DNA of 64,000 nt from Eubacterium multiforme (GTDB lineage: Bacteria; Bacillota; Clostridia; Clostridiales; Clostridiaceae), in assembly GCF_030813415.1 (NCBI RefSeq), contig NZ_JAUSUF010000001.1:496001-560000 (forward strand). Reading direction: 5' to 3'. The notes under the pieces are model-generated. The model did no database searches. It was given only the letters and a program-made list of their open reading frames with translations, and had not been told where the DNA came from. Positions 45,871 to 54,732 of this stretch are shown here, piece after piece; positions within the stretch are counted from its first letter, which is position 1, and every line of letters begins with the position of its first letter. The translations under genes were made by a program, and so were the position numbers.

Positions 45871-47127
45871 TTATATTTTCTTTTGCATTTTCATTGCAAG
45901 TGTAAAATATTTTATTGAATCATTTATCTCTTTAGTTTTATGATACATATTTGCCATATCTATATACCTATTATATAAATCTTTTTTAGTTCCAAACTTT
46001 ACAAGGGAATCTAAGGATAAATTCATATATAGTTCAGCCTCTCTGTATCTGTCTTGATTTTGAAGCAATTTTCCTTTTAAATAGTATGCCTTTTCAATTA
46101 ATTCTATATTATTTGTTTCTATTGAAATATTTAATGCTTTATCTGCAAATTTTTCTGAAAGGTCTATTTTATTATTTCTTTTAAGTAATGTTGCACCCTT
46201 TACATATAACCTTCCAACTTTATAAGTATTATCATTTGGTAGCATTTCCATAGCTTCATTTATTTCCTTTAAAGCTTTCTCTTCTTCACCTATAATAAAA
46301 TATGCACCTGCAAAATCTATTTTTGATTCTATAACTCTTATATTATCATCTAGGAATTCATAGGATTTTATTAAATTTTCCTCTTCTATATCCTTATTAA
46401 GTATTCCAATAATAGAACTTGCATAATATATTTTACCTTTAATTTCTCTTGAATCTAAATTTTCTGCTGCTTCCTTTGCTGCCTTTAAGCATTTTTCAGC
46501 TTCACAATATTCTCCACATTTTAAAAGACACATACCTTCTCTATAAAGTATATAAGAATAAAGCTCTTTATCTAAATCATCATCTTTAATTAATATTTCT
46601 AAAACCCTATTATAGTATGATCTAGCTTCACTATATTCCTTATTTATATAGAAATAATTTGCCATATCTTTAAAATATATTATTGTTGCTTTATTTGAAT
46701 TATTTCTTCTATATAAATCATAATACTTAGGAACTATATCTAATATTTCATCAAACCTATTTTCATTTAAGTAATAATTAAATAACTTATGAATTAATTT
46801 AAATGCTAATTTATAATACTCATAATGAGTAGCATATTCTAAATTTAAAAGTATATAGTCTTCCCTATCTTTTTCTGAAATATCTTCATTTTCTAAAAGC
46901 TTTATATTATCTATAATTTGCTCATAAACATCCTTTGCTATATATTCGTAATCTAATTGGAGAATGTCTGCCACATATCTTAAAATTTCTTCATCTGCCT
47001 TTACTTTTCCATTTTCAATACAACTCATTTTAGATATGGATATTTTTTCTCCACATAATTCTTTTAGTGTAATTCCTTTATATATTCTAGCTCTTTTTAT
47101 TTTTTCTCCAGTTGAATATATCTCCAT
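45871..47127 (-). CDS. HTH (XRE)-TPR regulator, copy 2
   Basis: 418 residues. The N-terminal Xre-type HTH covers about residues 7-60 (GEKIKRARIYKGITLKELC, ISKMSCIENGK). The rest is a run of TPR-like helical pairs, for example YSEARSYYNRVLEI and EAEKCLKAAKEAAENL. The layout is that of RRNPP-type or related peptide-responsive regulators, but no propeptide gene is visible nearby. It begins 13 nt after copy 1 stops and is likely cotranscribed. ATG 47127 with GGGAGGT. Confidence 0.82.
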   Translation of the reverse strand: MEIYSTGEKIKRARIYKGITLKELCGEKISISKMSCIENGKVKADEEILRYVADILQLDYEYIAKDVYEQIIDNIKLLENEDISEKDREDYILLNLEYATHYEYYKLAFKLIHKLFNYYLNENRFDEILDIVPKYYDLYRRNNSNKATIIYFKDMANYFYINKEYSEARSYYNRVLEILIKDDDLDKELYSYILYREGMCLLKCGEYCEAEKCLKAAKEAAENLDSREIKGKIYYASSIIGILNKDIEEENLIKSYEFLDDNIRVIESKIDFAGAYFIIGEEEKALKEINEAMEMLPNDNTYKVGRLYVKGATLLKRNNKIDLSEKFADKALNISIETNNIELIEKAYYLKGKLLQNQDRYREAELYMNLSLDSLVKFGTKKDLYNRYIDMANMYHKTKEINDSIKYFTLAMKMQKKI

Positions 47128-47140
47128 TTTAACCTCCCAT

Positions 47141-48442
47141 TTAATTATTTAGTATCCCAGTCTTTTTGAAAATACTAACCCCTTCGTTTAAGTACTTATT
47201 AGCTTGTTCGCTATTTTTATTATCTATATAAAATTTACCTAGCATAATTGAAATTTCTCCAGCTTTTTGAAGCATGTTCTTTTCCTTTGCATATCTATAG
47301 CTATCTATTAATATACTCTCTGCTTCTATCTTTCTTTCATTTATTATATACATTGTGTACTTTATTAAACTACACTCTATTCTTTCTTCTACATCTTCCT
47401 CAGTAATTTTCTCTGAAATTTCATCTAAGACCTTTTGGCATTTGTCTAAATCCTTTATTTTTAAATAATTGCCGCATATATTTATTAAAGTTTTAATTAA
47501 TTTACCATCATTGTTTTGGATTTTTATATCCTTTGCAAATTCATAATGCTTAAAGGATTCATCTATATTTTCAAAATTATAAAATAATTTTCCAAGTTCA
47601 TTTTCTATAGTATATATATTATCAAGGCTTTCCATTTCCTTATATAATTTTAAGCTTTTTTTAGAATATGTTATTGCCTTTTCTAAATTTCCATTTTTGT
47701 TATGTTCTTCTGATAAAAGCAATAAATTTTTAGCATATTCCTCTTTATTGTGTATTTTTTCAAATTGTTCATTTGCTAGAGATGCATATTCTGTAGATTT
47801 ACTTAAATTATCCATTTCAAAATATGTTTTTGATAAGTAAAAATAAATCTCCCCTAAAAGATAATCATTGCAAATGTCATTGTCCATAAATACTTTTTCT
47901 GCTTGTTTTAAATGACTATTTGCAGAGTAATATGATTTAAGCTTTAATGTTATTTTTGCAAGATTTAAAAAAGTTTTTATAATATCCTCAAAATTATTAT
48001 TTTTAATAAAAATTATATTTGCTGATAAAAAACACTGCTCAGCTAAAATTAATTTGCCTTCTCCAACATTTATCTTTCCTCTTAAATAAAGTATTTTAGC
48101 TTTTTTGTTTTCAAGATTGTATTCCTCTGCATAATTTAAAGCATCTTCTATATATTTTTCTGCAATAGTATAGCCTTCATCTAATATGTGTGCCTCTGCT
48201 ATTTGTTCATAATAAGTACACATTTTTTCTGCCTGACTTTCTTCAGACTCCATTAAATATTCTACTGTTGTATTTAAATTTTCTGCTAAATATTCTAATA
48301 AATCCATTGATGGATTTGATCTTCCTGATTCAACTAAACTTATTTGTCCTGGCGTTATTCTGTCTTTAGCTAAATCCTTTAATGTCATGTTAAGTTCTTT
48401 TCTTTTTCTTTTTATCTTTTCTCCTAAAGATAGAATTTTCAT
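47141..48442 (-). CDS. HTH (XRE)-TPR regulator, copy 1
   Basis: 433 residues. The Xre-type HTH at about 7-61 reads GEKIKRKRKELNMTLKDLA and ITPGQISLVESGRSNPS, a strong match to the family. About seven TPR-like repeats follow (YIEDALNYAEEYNLENKKAK, LEKAITYSKKSLKLYKEM). It probably binds DNA through the N-terminus and a protein or peptide ligand through the TPRs. The promoter upstream is good. Paralogue of the next gene; the HTH is better conserved than the TPR part. Confidence 0.84.
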   Translation of the reverse strand: MKILSLGEKIKRKRKELNMTLKDLAKDRITPGQISLVESGRSNPSMDLLEYLAENLNTTVEYLMESEESQAEKMCTYYEQIAEAHILDEGYTIAEKYIEDALNYAEEYNLENKKAKILYLRGKINVGEGKLILAEQCFLSANIIFIKNNNFEDIIKTFLNLAKITLKLKSYYSANSHLKQAEKVFMDNDICNDYLLGEIYFYLSKTYFEMDNLSKSTEYASLANEQFEKIHNKEEYAKNLLLLSEEHNKNGNLEKAITYSKKSLKLYKEMESLDNIYTIENELGKLFYNFENIDESFKHYEFAKDIKIQNNDGKLIKTLINICGNYLKIKDLDKCQKVLDEISEKITEEDVEERIECSLIKYTMYIINERKIEAESILIDSYRYAKEKNMLQKAGEISIMLGKFYIDNKNSEQANKYLNEGVSIFKKTGILNN

Positions 48443-48519
48443 AATAATCTCTTCCCTTTACGTTCTTATTTTATTTACTAATTATTAATTTTATTTACAT
48501 TTTGTATAAATTTAGATTC

Positions 48520-48549
48520 ATTATAACATGCTTCTATGAATATATACAA
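48520..48549 (-). promoter_or_regulatory. Promoter of the HTH-TPR operon
   Basis: On the minus strand TTGTAT (48549-48544), 18-bp spacer, TATAAT (48525-48520), about 80 bp before the start codon. Confidence 0.5.
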
Positions 48550-48628
48550 TATTCTTGTTAAAGTTTGTTTGTTTTTTTAACACTAAAATTTAATTTAAAT
48601 TAAAAATAAATTTATATCTAGGAAAAAT

Positions 48629-48662
48629 AAAAAAGCACTCACATTTTTGTAAGTGCTTTTTT
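48629..48662 (-). terminator. Terminator of the YtxH-like gene
   Basis: AAAAAAGCACT plus ACA pairs with TGT plus AGTGCTTTTTT around a one-base mismatch; U-run on the minus transcript. Confidence 0.8.
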
Positions 48663-48665
48663 AGA

Positions 48666-48839
48666 TTATTTCATCATTGACATCATATTTTCTACTGTGT
48701 CACTAGCTACATTTGCTAATTTTCTTCCTGCTCTTCTCATTGTTCTCTTAGTTCTTCTATCTAGCTGTGGTAACATAGCCATTCCTACTGCAGTACCTAT
48801 TAAAGCACCTGCAGCCATTCCTTTAATTAATTTACCCAT
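48666..48839 (-). CDS. Small YtxH-like membrane-associated protein
   Basis: 57 residues. It begins MGKLIKGMAAGALIGTAVGMAMLPQLDRR: one glycine/alanine-rich hydrophobic segment (about 4-22) followed by a basic amphipathic tail, the layout of YtxH-domain proteins (often stress-related). Start set at ATG 48839 with AGAGGTG; an upstream ATG lacks an RBS. Confidence 0.7.
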   Translation of the reverse strand: MGKLIKGMAAGALIGTAVGMAMLPQLDRRTKRTMRRAGRKLANVASDTVENMMSMMK

Positions 48840-48932
48840 AAATAACACCTCTTTAAGCAAAAAATTATTTTTGATGCTATTTTTATAGTATGTAATTTAA
48901 TTATTTTTAAACTAAGAAATTTTTGGATTCTC

Positions 48933-49583
48933 TTATCTTATACCTAAAGCTTCCTTTGCTAAAGAATCCACCATGTCATTAAACTTATCTCCACTATGTC
49001 CTTTGACCTTTTTAAAGCTTATTTTTATATCCTTCATCTTTTCTTGCATAAATTTATTGTAATTTGAAGTAATTTCATTATTTCTTTTCCAAGTTCCAAG
49101 TGCCCAAGATTCTATTCCTTGATAATCAAATACTATAGTTACCTTTTCATATCCCTTTTCTATAGCATATTCTACTGCTTTCATAGCTCCAAGAACCTCA
49201 CCAGATACATTTCTAAGTGGCACTGCCTTTTCATCAAAGCCAATTCCTTTATCTTCATAAATAACTTCTCCGTTTTCTATTGCTACAAGTCCATAGGAGA
49301 AATTCTTTTTTTCTAAAGAAAAACTTCCATCTACATAAATAGTTAAACCTTCATCTGCCAAAAAGCTTTCAGATGTTTTTTCATTTAATTTTGTAGAAAC
49401 TTTACTATTATTAGTTTTACCATCTAAATTTAAAAGAATAAATTCCTTTGCTTCATCCATAGTTTTAAAACTTTTATATATAGCTCCCTTACATCCTATA
49501 ACTTCTTTTTTACATTCTTCCCAAGAATTTAAGATTTTAGGAACTCCTGATTTCCCTTTAAATACTGAATAAAATTTTGCCAT
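48933..49583 (-). CDS. rnhA: Ribonuclease H with N-terminal viroplasmin domain
   Basis: 216 residues. Residues 1-50 form the caulimovirus viroplasmin-like RNA/DNA hybrid-binding domain (FYSVFKGKSGVPKILNSWEEC). The RNase HI domain follows at about 78-216, with catalytic acids visible in TIYVDGSFS, VSGEVLGAM, IVFDYQGI and KFNDMVDSLA. It cuts RNA in RNA-DNA hybrids. The GHSGDKFND motif is intact. It lies 17 nt downstream of the DUF1232 gene. Confidence 0.93.
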   Translation of the reverse strand: MAKFYSVFKGKSGVPKILNSWEECKKEVIGCKGAIYKSFKTMDEAKEFILLNLDGKTNNSKVSTKLNEKTSESFLADEGLTIYVDGSFSLEKKNFSYGLVAIENGEVIYEDKGIGFDEKAVPLRNVSGEVLGAMKAVEYAIEKGYEKVTIVFDYQGIESWALGTWKRNNEITSNYNKFMQEKMKDIKISFKKVKGHSGDKFNDMVDSLAKEALGIR

Positions 49584-49600
49584 ATAATTCTCCTTATAAA

Positions 49601-50713
49601 TTATAATGTTGATAATTGTTCTACAATATTATAAACTTTCTCCACATTTCTTGCACCTGTAAAGTTAGTAACATATTCAAGTCCTGTTTTTAGAACTAAA
49701 ATTAATTCATTTTTACCTGACCAATTTTCAACTATTACTTTTAAAGGAACATCCTTTGCTATTCTATCTAATGCAAAAAATAATACTGCTAAGTCATCTA
49801 TTTGACCAATAAATGGAATATTACTTGGTATCATATCTGTTGGACAAATTATATATGCTACAGATGCTGATACTGTAAGCTTTGTTTTTATAGGAACTCT
49901 TTCATCTTTTAATAGTCTAAAAATAAGTGCTACTAAATCTGGAACTAAAAATAAATAATCTGAATATTTTTTTGCATTATCAGGTAATTTTTTTTCTATT
50001 TTTTCTTTAGTATTCTCTCTTCCCTTAGCATAATAATCATTACGTTTCTTTGAATCTTTAATTGCTTCTTCAAATTCTTTTTCTTCAGCTTTTTCTTCTT
50101 CATCCTCTTCAGCCTTTTGAACTTCAATACAATTTTCATCTAAAGGATTATTTGTAGATTCTTTTTCTTCCTTATTACATACATTGTGATTTTCTTCAGA
50201 ATCATTAGAATCATTAACTTTAGCTTCTTCTGCTTCAGGTTTCTTTTCCATTATTGTTTTTATATCAGAAATACTTACATTAACATTTTGAACATCTGCA
50301 AAAATTAAATCATCTTTTATATATACTTCTTCAATTGATAACTTTACAAAAGGTACTTTTTCTAGAATCTTGTCCATATTAATTGTTAATTCATCTTTTG
50401 TTGCTTCTATTCCAATATCCCCTGCTTTACTTAACCCAAACTTTAAAGCTAAACTTCTAAAAATTCTAAATATACCTAATTTATATAACTTTAATTTAGA
50501 AAATCTTCCAATAATCTTCCCATCTATAACACTTATATCATCTATTGTTGCCTCAAATTTTATTTTTAATCCTTTAGTAAAACTTCCTTTCACTAAAATA
50601 CAATTATCTATTACTACTTCATCTAAAATTAAGCCTTTTACATGAACAAAATCATTTACAATAGTTAAAATATCATTTCCAGTAAGATTTACGCAAACCT
50701 TTGATATATTCAT
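49601..50713 (-). CDS. DUF1232 (YkvA-like) protein with long N-terminal region
   Basis: 370 residues. The C-terminal part (about 255-330) is a DUF1232 domain: VPIKTKLTVSASVAYIICPTDMIPSNIPFIGQIDDLAVLFFALDRI. The N-terminal 150 residues are rich in beta strands and hydrophobic alternation. A highly charged Glu/Lys linker (about 165-250) joins them. DUF1232 proteins are small membrane-associated proteins of unknown role, so the added N-terminal domain is notable. First gene of a probable pair with rnhA. Confidence 0.75.
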   Translation of the reverse strand: MNISKVCVNLTGNDILTIVNDFVHVKGLILDEVVIDNCILVKGSFTKGLKIKFEATIDDISVIDGKIIGRFSKLKLYKLGIFRIFRSLALKFGLSKAGDIGIEATKDELTINMDKILEKVPFVKLSIEEVYIKDDLIFADVQNVNVSISDIKTIMEKKPEAEEAKVNDSNDSEENHNVCNKEEKESTNNPLDENCIEVQKAEEDEEEKAEEKEFEEAIKDSKKRNDYYAKGRENTKEKIEKKLPDNAKKYSDYLFLVPDLVALIFRLLKDERVPIKTKLTVSASVAYIICPTDMIPSNIPFIGQIDDLAVLFFALDRIAKDVPLKVIVENWSGKNELILVLKTGLEYVTNFTGARNVEKVYNIVEQLSTL

Positions 50714-50804
50714 AAAATTTATCCTCCCATTTACTTTATTCTCTTTATTTTACCCTTTTATAAGAATAATGTAAATTATATATACTTGGATAAATTTAGT
50801 CTAT

Positions 50805-51617
50805 TTAAAATACTGGAATAACTGCTCCATTATATTTGTCATTTATAAAATTTTTAACTTCATCTGAAGTTAAAACTTCTGTTAAATCTTTAATTTTTTG
50901 ACTTTCTTTATCCTTTTCTTTTACTGCTATAACATTTGCATAAGATTCTGCTGCTTTTGAATTTTTATCTTCCTTTATTAAGGCATCTTTTTTAACTGAA
51001 AAACCTGCATCTATTGCATAATTACCATTTATAACTGCTCCATCTACATCATCTAATGTTCTTGGAATTGCAGCTGCTTCCACTTCTTTAAATTTAATAT
51101 TTTTCTTATTTTCTGTTATATCCTTTGGTGTTACAAGTTCCCCCTCTTTAACTTTTATAATTCCATTTACCTCTAAAAGTTTAAGTGCTCTAGCCTCATT
51201 TGATGGATCATTTGGAATTACAATAGTTGCTCCATTTTTTATTTTAGAAATATCTTTAATACTTTTTGAATATAAACCTAATGGCTCTAAGTGAATTCTT
51301 TTTGTATAAGTTAATCCTAAATTTTCTTTTTTGTTTTGTTCATTTAAGTATGGAATATGTTGAAAATAATTTGCATCTAAGCTGCCTTCTGATAATGCTT
51401 TATTTGGTGTAACATAATCAGTAAATTCTTTAATGTTTACCTTATAACCTTTTTCCTCAAGTTTAGGTTTTATTTGTTCTACTATCTCTTTGTGAGGTAC
51501 TGGACTAACCCCTATTGTTATTGTTTTATCATTATTTTTAGAATTGCCCCCGCATCCTACTAGTCCTAATGATAATGCCCCTATTAAAATTGATGATATT
51601 AATAATTTCTTTTTCAT
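50805..51617 (-). CDS. metQ: Methionine ABC transporter substrate-binding lipoprotein MetQ
   Basis: 270 residues of the NlpA/MetQ family. Lipobox LVGC at about residues 19-22; then TIGVSPVPHKEIVEQIKP, DANYFQHIPYLN and NGNYAIDAGFS, which line the methionine site. It delivers D/L-methionine to MetI-MetN. Third gene of the S-box-controlled operon, 17 nt after metI. Confidence 0.93.
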   Translation of the reverse strand: MKKKLLISSILIGALSLGLVGCGGNSKNNDKTITIGVSPVPHKEIVEQIKPKLEEKGYKVNIKEFTDYVTPNKALSEGSLDANYFQHIPYLNEQNKKENLGLTYTKRIHLEPLGLYSKSIKDISKIKNGATIVIPNDPSNEARALKLLEVNGIIKVKEGELVTPKDITENKKNIKFKEVEAAAIPRTLDDVDGAVINGNYAIDAGFSVKKDALIKEDKNSKAAESYANVIAVKEKDKESQKIKDLTEVLTSDEVKNFINDKYNGAVIPVF

Positions 51618-51634
51618 ATTTAAAATCCCCCTTT

Positions 51635-52273
51635 TTATTTTAAAAGCCTCTTATATAAATAATTTCCTAAAGTTTGTATAGCTTGAACTATAACTATTAA
51701 TAATATTACTGTTACTATCATATATTCTGTTTGATATCTATGATATCCATATCTTATAGCAACATCCCCAAGTCCTCCTCCAGCTATTGCCCCAGCCATA
51801 GCTGAATATCCAATTACACTTATAAGTGTTAAAGTAAGTCCTGATACCATAGATGGTATAGCCTCTTTAAACATTACCTTAAATATTATTTGACTATCCT
51901 TTGCCCCAAAGGATTTTGCAGCTTCAATAATTCCCTTATCAACTTCTCTTAATGAACTTTCTACTATTCTTGCAATAAATGGTGCTGTTGCTATAGTTAA
52001 TGGAATTATCATAGCTTCTTTTCCAATAGTTGTACCTATTATTAATTTACTAAGTGGAAAAACTGCAACCATTAATATTACAAAAGGAAAACTTCTTAAA
52101 ATATTTACTATAAAATCTAATGAATTATATATTTTTTTATTCTTTTTTAATCCATCTTCTGCTGTTAGCGTAAGTATTATAGCTAATATAAATCCAATGA
52201 TCATTGCAAAAAATGTGGATAATAAAACCATATAGGCTGTTTCCCCTGTAGCTTTTAATATTTCTTTAATCAT
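51635..52273 (-). CDS. metI: Methionine ABC transporter permease MetI
   Basis: 212 residues, five TM segments. The coupling motif is EAAKSFGAKDSQIIFKVMFKEA, followed by AGAIAGGGLGDVAIRYGYHRYQ, a hallmark of MetI. It abuts metN with no gap (metN stop at 52274), pointing to coupled translation. Confidence 0.94.
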   Translation of the reverse strand: MIKEILKATGETAYMVLLSTFFAMIIGFILAIILTLTAEDGLKKNKKIYNSLDFIVNILRSFPFVILMVAVFPLSKLIIGTTIGKEAMIIPLTIATAPFIARIVESSLREVDKGIIEAAKSFGAKDSQIIFKVMFKEAIPSMVSGLTLTLISVIGYSAMAGAIAGGGLGDVAIRYGYHRYQTEYMIVTVILLIVIVQAIQTLGNYLYKRLLK

Positions 52274-53236
52274 CTATAATACCTCCCATTTAACATTTTT
52301 ACTTTTTAAATATTCTAATATCTTTTCTTCATTCTCTTCATAAACATTTATAACTAAACTTCCAAGAACATCATCTCTAAACTTTTCTAATTTGCCCCAA
52401 ACTATAGAAAAGTCTATATTAAGTTCTCTTGCCATTTTTGTTATTAAGGCATTTTCAGAAAAATCTTTTGGAAAAAATATTTTTATGTTTTTCCCAAAGT
52501 TAGGTAAGCTCTCTATATCCTCTTCTCCTAAAAATTTCTTAAGAGATACCTCTGGTTTTAAAAATAATTCAGCTGCTTTTCCCTGTGCCTTTATAACACC
52601 ATCTTCTAAAAGTGTTATTTTCTCGCAAACTTCCTTTACCACCTCCATTTGATGAGTAACTATAACTATAGTTATTCTAAGTTCTTTATTTATTTTTAAA
52701 AGTAATGATAATATCTCTTTAGTTGTTCTAGGATCTAATGCTGAGGTTGCTTCATCACAAAGTAATATTTTAGGCTCTAAAGCTAAAGCCCTTGCTATTG
52801 CTACTCTTTGCTTTTGACCACCACTAAGTTCTGAGGGATTACTTTTCTCTTTATCTTCAAGAGATACAAGCTTTAATAACTTTAAAACCCTCTCTCTTAT
52901 TTTCTCCTTACTTAATCCCCAAACTTCTAAAGGTAGTGCAATATTCTCATAAACATTTTTTCTATTTAGTAAATTAAAACTTTGAAAAATCATTCCAAGA
53001 TTTTTTCTAAGATCCCTTATTTCATTTTTATTTAAATCTTTTATCTCCTTTCCCATAACATTTATAGAACCACTATCATAACTTTCTAAACCATTTATAC
53101 ATCTAAGTAATGTAGATTTCCCTGCCCCACTATGTCCAATTATTCCATATATCTCCCCTTCTTTTATTTCTAATGTTACATCCTTTAATACTTTAGAATT
53201 TCCAAAATTCTTTGTTACATTTTTTACTTTTATCAT
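52274..53236 (-). CDS. metN: Methionine ABC transporter ATP-binding protein MetN
   Basis: 320 residues. Walker A is GHSGAGKST, the signature LSGGQKQRVAIARAL and Walker B ILLCDEATSALDP. The C-terminal NIL domain (about 245-320) senses methionine and inhibits the pump when the cell is replete. First gene of metNIQ, preceded by a SAM-I riboswitch with terminator. ATG 53236 with AAAGGGGG. Confidence 0.95.
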   Translation of the reverse strand: MIKVKNVTKNFGNSKVLKDVTLEIKEGEIYGIIGHSGAGKSTLLRCINGLESYDSGSINVMGKEIKDLNKNEIRDLRKNLGMIFQSFNLLNRKNVYENIALPLEVWGLSKEKIRERVLKLLKLVSLEDKEKSNPSELSGGQKQRVAIARALALEPKILLCDEATSALDPRTTKEILSLLLKINKELRITIVIVTHQMEVVKEVCEKITLLEDGVIKAQGKAAELFLKPEVSLKKFLGEEDIESLPNFGKNIKIFFPKDFSENALITKMARELNIDFSIVWGKLEKFRDDVLGSLVINVYEENEEKILEYLKSKNVKWEVL

Positions 53237-53273
53237 TATTATTTAAGCCCCCTTTTTTAGAAAAATAAAAAAA

Positions 53274-53300
53274 TGCACTAGAGAATAAATCTCTAGTGCA
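53274..53300 (-). terminator. Riboswitch-controlled terminator of metNIQ
   Basis: 11-bp stem TGCACTAGAGA (53274-53284) with TCTCTAGTGCA (53290-53300); TTTTTTATTTTT follows on the minus transcript, about 40 nt before metN. Confidence 0.88.
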
Positions 53301-53322
53301 TATAAATCACCCTATTAACCTA

Positions 53323-53498
53323 TTCCCTCATCTATCAGTAAAACTCTTTACTGCAGGATTTAGCACCACAGGAAACAATGTAATTAAAACATAACAAATA
53401 AACTCTTTATAAAAAAAGAATTTATTAGAACATTTGTTATTGTTCCTAGGTTGCCGGGCTTCATAGGGCCAGTCCCTCCACCACTCTTGATAAGAAAC
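53323..53498 (-). promoter_or_regulatory. SAM-I (S-box) riboswitch
   Basis: On the minus strand the core is plain: TCTTATCAAGAG, GGTGGAGGGACTGGCCC, ATGAAGCCCGGCAACC, then GGTGCTAAATCCTGCAG and GATGAGGGA. TTTCTTATC at the 5' end pairs with GATGAGGGA at the 3' end (P1, with G-U pairs). The P3 arm is unusually long and AT-rich (about 53380-53445). SAM binding favours the downstream terminator and shuts off metNIQ. The gap 53237-53674 contains this, the terminator and the promoter. Confidence 0.95.
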
Positions 53499-53527
53499 CT
53501 AATATTTATTTTTAACATTTAGTTAAT

Positions 53528-53556
53528 AATATAATATTTTACAGCAAAATTGTCAA
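53528..53556 (-). promoter_or_regulatory. Promoter of metNIQ
   Basis: On the minus strand TTGACA (53556-53551), 17-bp spacer, TATATT (53533-53528); it places the transcript start about 20 nt before the riboswitch. Confidence 0.7.
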
Positions 53557-53674
53557 GAATTTTTCAAGAAAATTTTACAAAACCTTTTTAAATTGAAGAA
53601 ATTTCTCATTTTGTTCTCTAATATTTATTAAATATATTTTATTATACCTTTAATATAATTTCTATAAAATCCAT

Positions 53675-53962
53675 TTAAAAGATCTCAGTTTCCTCATCTA
53701 TATTAATAATTTCACCATCTATATTATTTTCTAAAAAATCTAATATCTTTTCTTTAGTTGAATGTGCTATTTTAACATCTCCACATACTGCTGAAATACC
53801 AATTACCATAAGTTTATGATTATCCTGCTTATCCACTTCTCCAACTGAAATATTAAATTTATTTTTTAATCTTTGAGTAATACTTTTAACTATCATTCTC
53901 TTTTCTTTTAATGACTTTACCCAAGAATTTCTTATTGTTATTTTCATAAGTAAGATGTCCAT
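53675..53962 (-). CDS. DUF503 protein (YlxP-like)
   Basis: 95 residues. The family signature is present: SWVKSLKEKRMIVKSITQRLKNKFNISVGEVDKQDNHKLMVIGISAV. In Bacillus the homologue YlxP lies near infB and rbfA; the function is not established. Start ATG 53962 with TTGGAGGA upstream. Monocistronic. Confidence 0.87.
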   Translation of the reverse strand: MDILLMKITIRNSWVKSLKEKRMIVKSITQRLKNKFNISVGEVDKQDNHKLMVIGISAVCGDVKIAHSTKEKILDFLENNIDGEIINIDEETEIF

Positions 53963-54138
53963 ACAAGCTATCCTCCAAGTTTATAATTAATTTTATACTC
54001 TTATAATAATATATATTTTAGCTAAAAAAAATTGTTTACCTAATAATTTCACAAAAAATAATTAAGTTATTCATTAATGATATTATTTATAAATAAACTA
54101 ATTAATATGTTATATTTATGGATATATTAATAACAAAA

Positions 54139-54172
54139 TAAAAGTCTTAGTAATAAATTACTAAGACTTTTA
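54139..54172 (-). terminator. Terminator of ridA
   Basis: 15-bp stem TAAAAGTCTTAGTAA (54139-54153) with its complement (54158-54172), 4-nt loop. Confidence 0.88.
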
Positions 54173-54204
54173 TAAAAAATTTTTAATTGTATGTTTATAT
54201 TTTA

Positions 54205-54582
54205 TTATGCTAAAGCAATTACTTCTATTTCAACTGGTGCATCTAGTGGTAATTTAGCTATTTGCACACAGCTTCTTGCAGGTGGTTCACCTTCAAAGAA
54301 AGTTGCATAAACTTCATTAACTGCAGCAAAGTCATTTAAATCCTTTACAAATACTGTAGTCTTTATAACCTTATCCATGCTTGATCCTGCTTCTTCAAGT
54401 ATTCCTTTAATGTTTGTTAAACTTTGTTTTGTAGCAGCCTTTATTTCTGTTACTAATTCTTTTGTTTCTGGGTTTAGTGGAATTTGACCTGATGTATAAA
54501 TCATATCTCCTACCTTAACACCTTGAGAATATGGTCCTATTGCTTGAGGTGCATTATTTGTTTTAATTATTGTTTTATTCAT
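54205..54582 (-). CDS. ridA: Enamine/imine deaminase RidA
   Basis: 125 residues of the YjgF/YER057c/UK114 family. The substrate-binding Arg is conserved in GEPPARSCVQIAKLPLDAPVEIEVIA, preceded by AIGPYSQGVKVGDMIYTSGQIPL. RidA hydrolyses 2-aminoacrylate and 2-iminobutanoate, the reactive products of threonine/serine dehydratase. The dehydratase gene is divergent 150 bp away, matching its biochemical role. Confidence 0.95.
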   Translation of the reverse strand: MNKTIIKTNNAPQAIGPYSQGVKVGDMIYTSGQIPLNPETKELVTEIKAATKQSLTNIKGILEEAGSSMDKVIKTTVFVKDLNDFAAVNEVYATFFEGEPPARSCVQIAKLPLDAPVEIEVIALA

Positions 54583-54732
54583 AAAATTCCCTCCTTTGTT
54601 TTCTATACTTCTATTATAGAAAATTTTTCATAAAAAGTCTAAATATTTTAAATATTTCATTTTTACTGTTTTTAATATTTTTCCCAAAATGTTATAATAC
54701 AAATATGAGTATATCAAAAAGAGGTGTTGTTT

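Noticed and set aside
48443..48665. Possible signalling-peptide gene next to the HTH-TPR regulators
   Set aside because: No ORF with RBS and hydrophobic signal segment was found in either direction; only a promoter and a terminator are supported.
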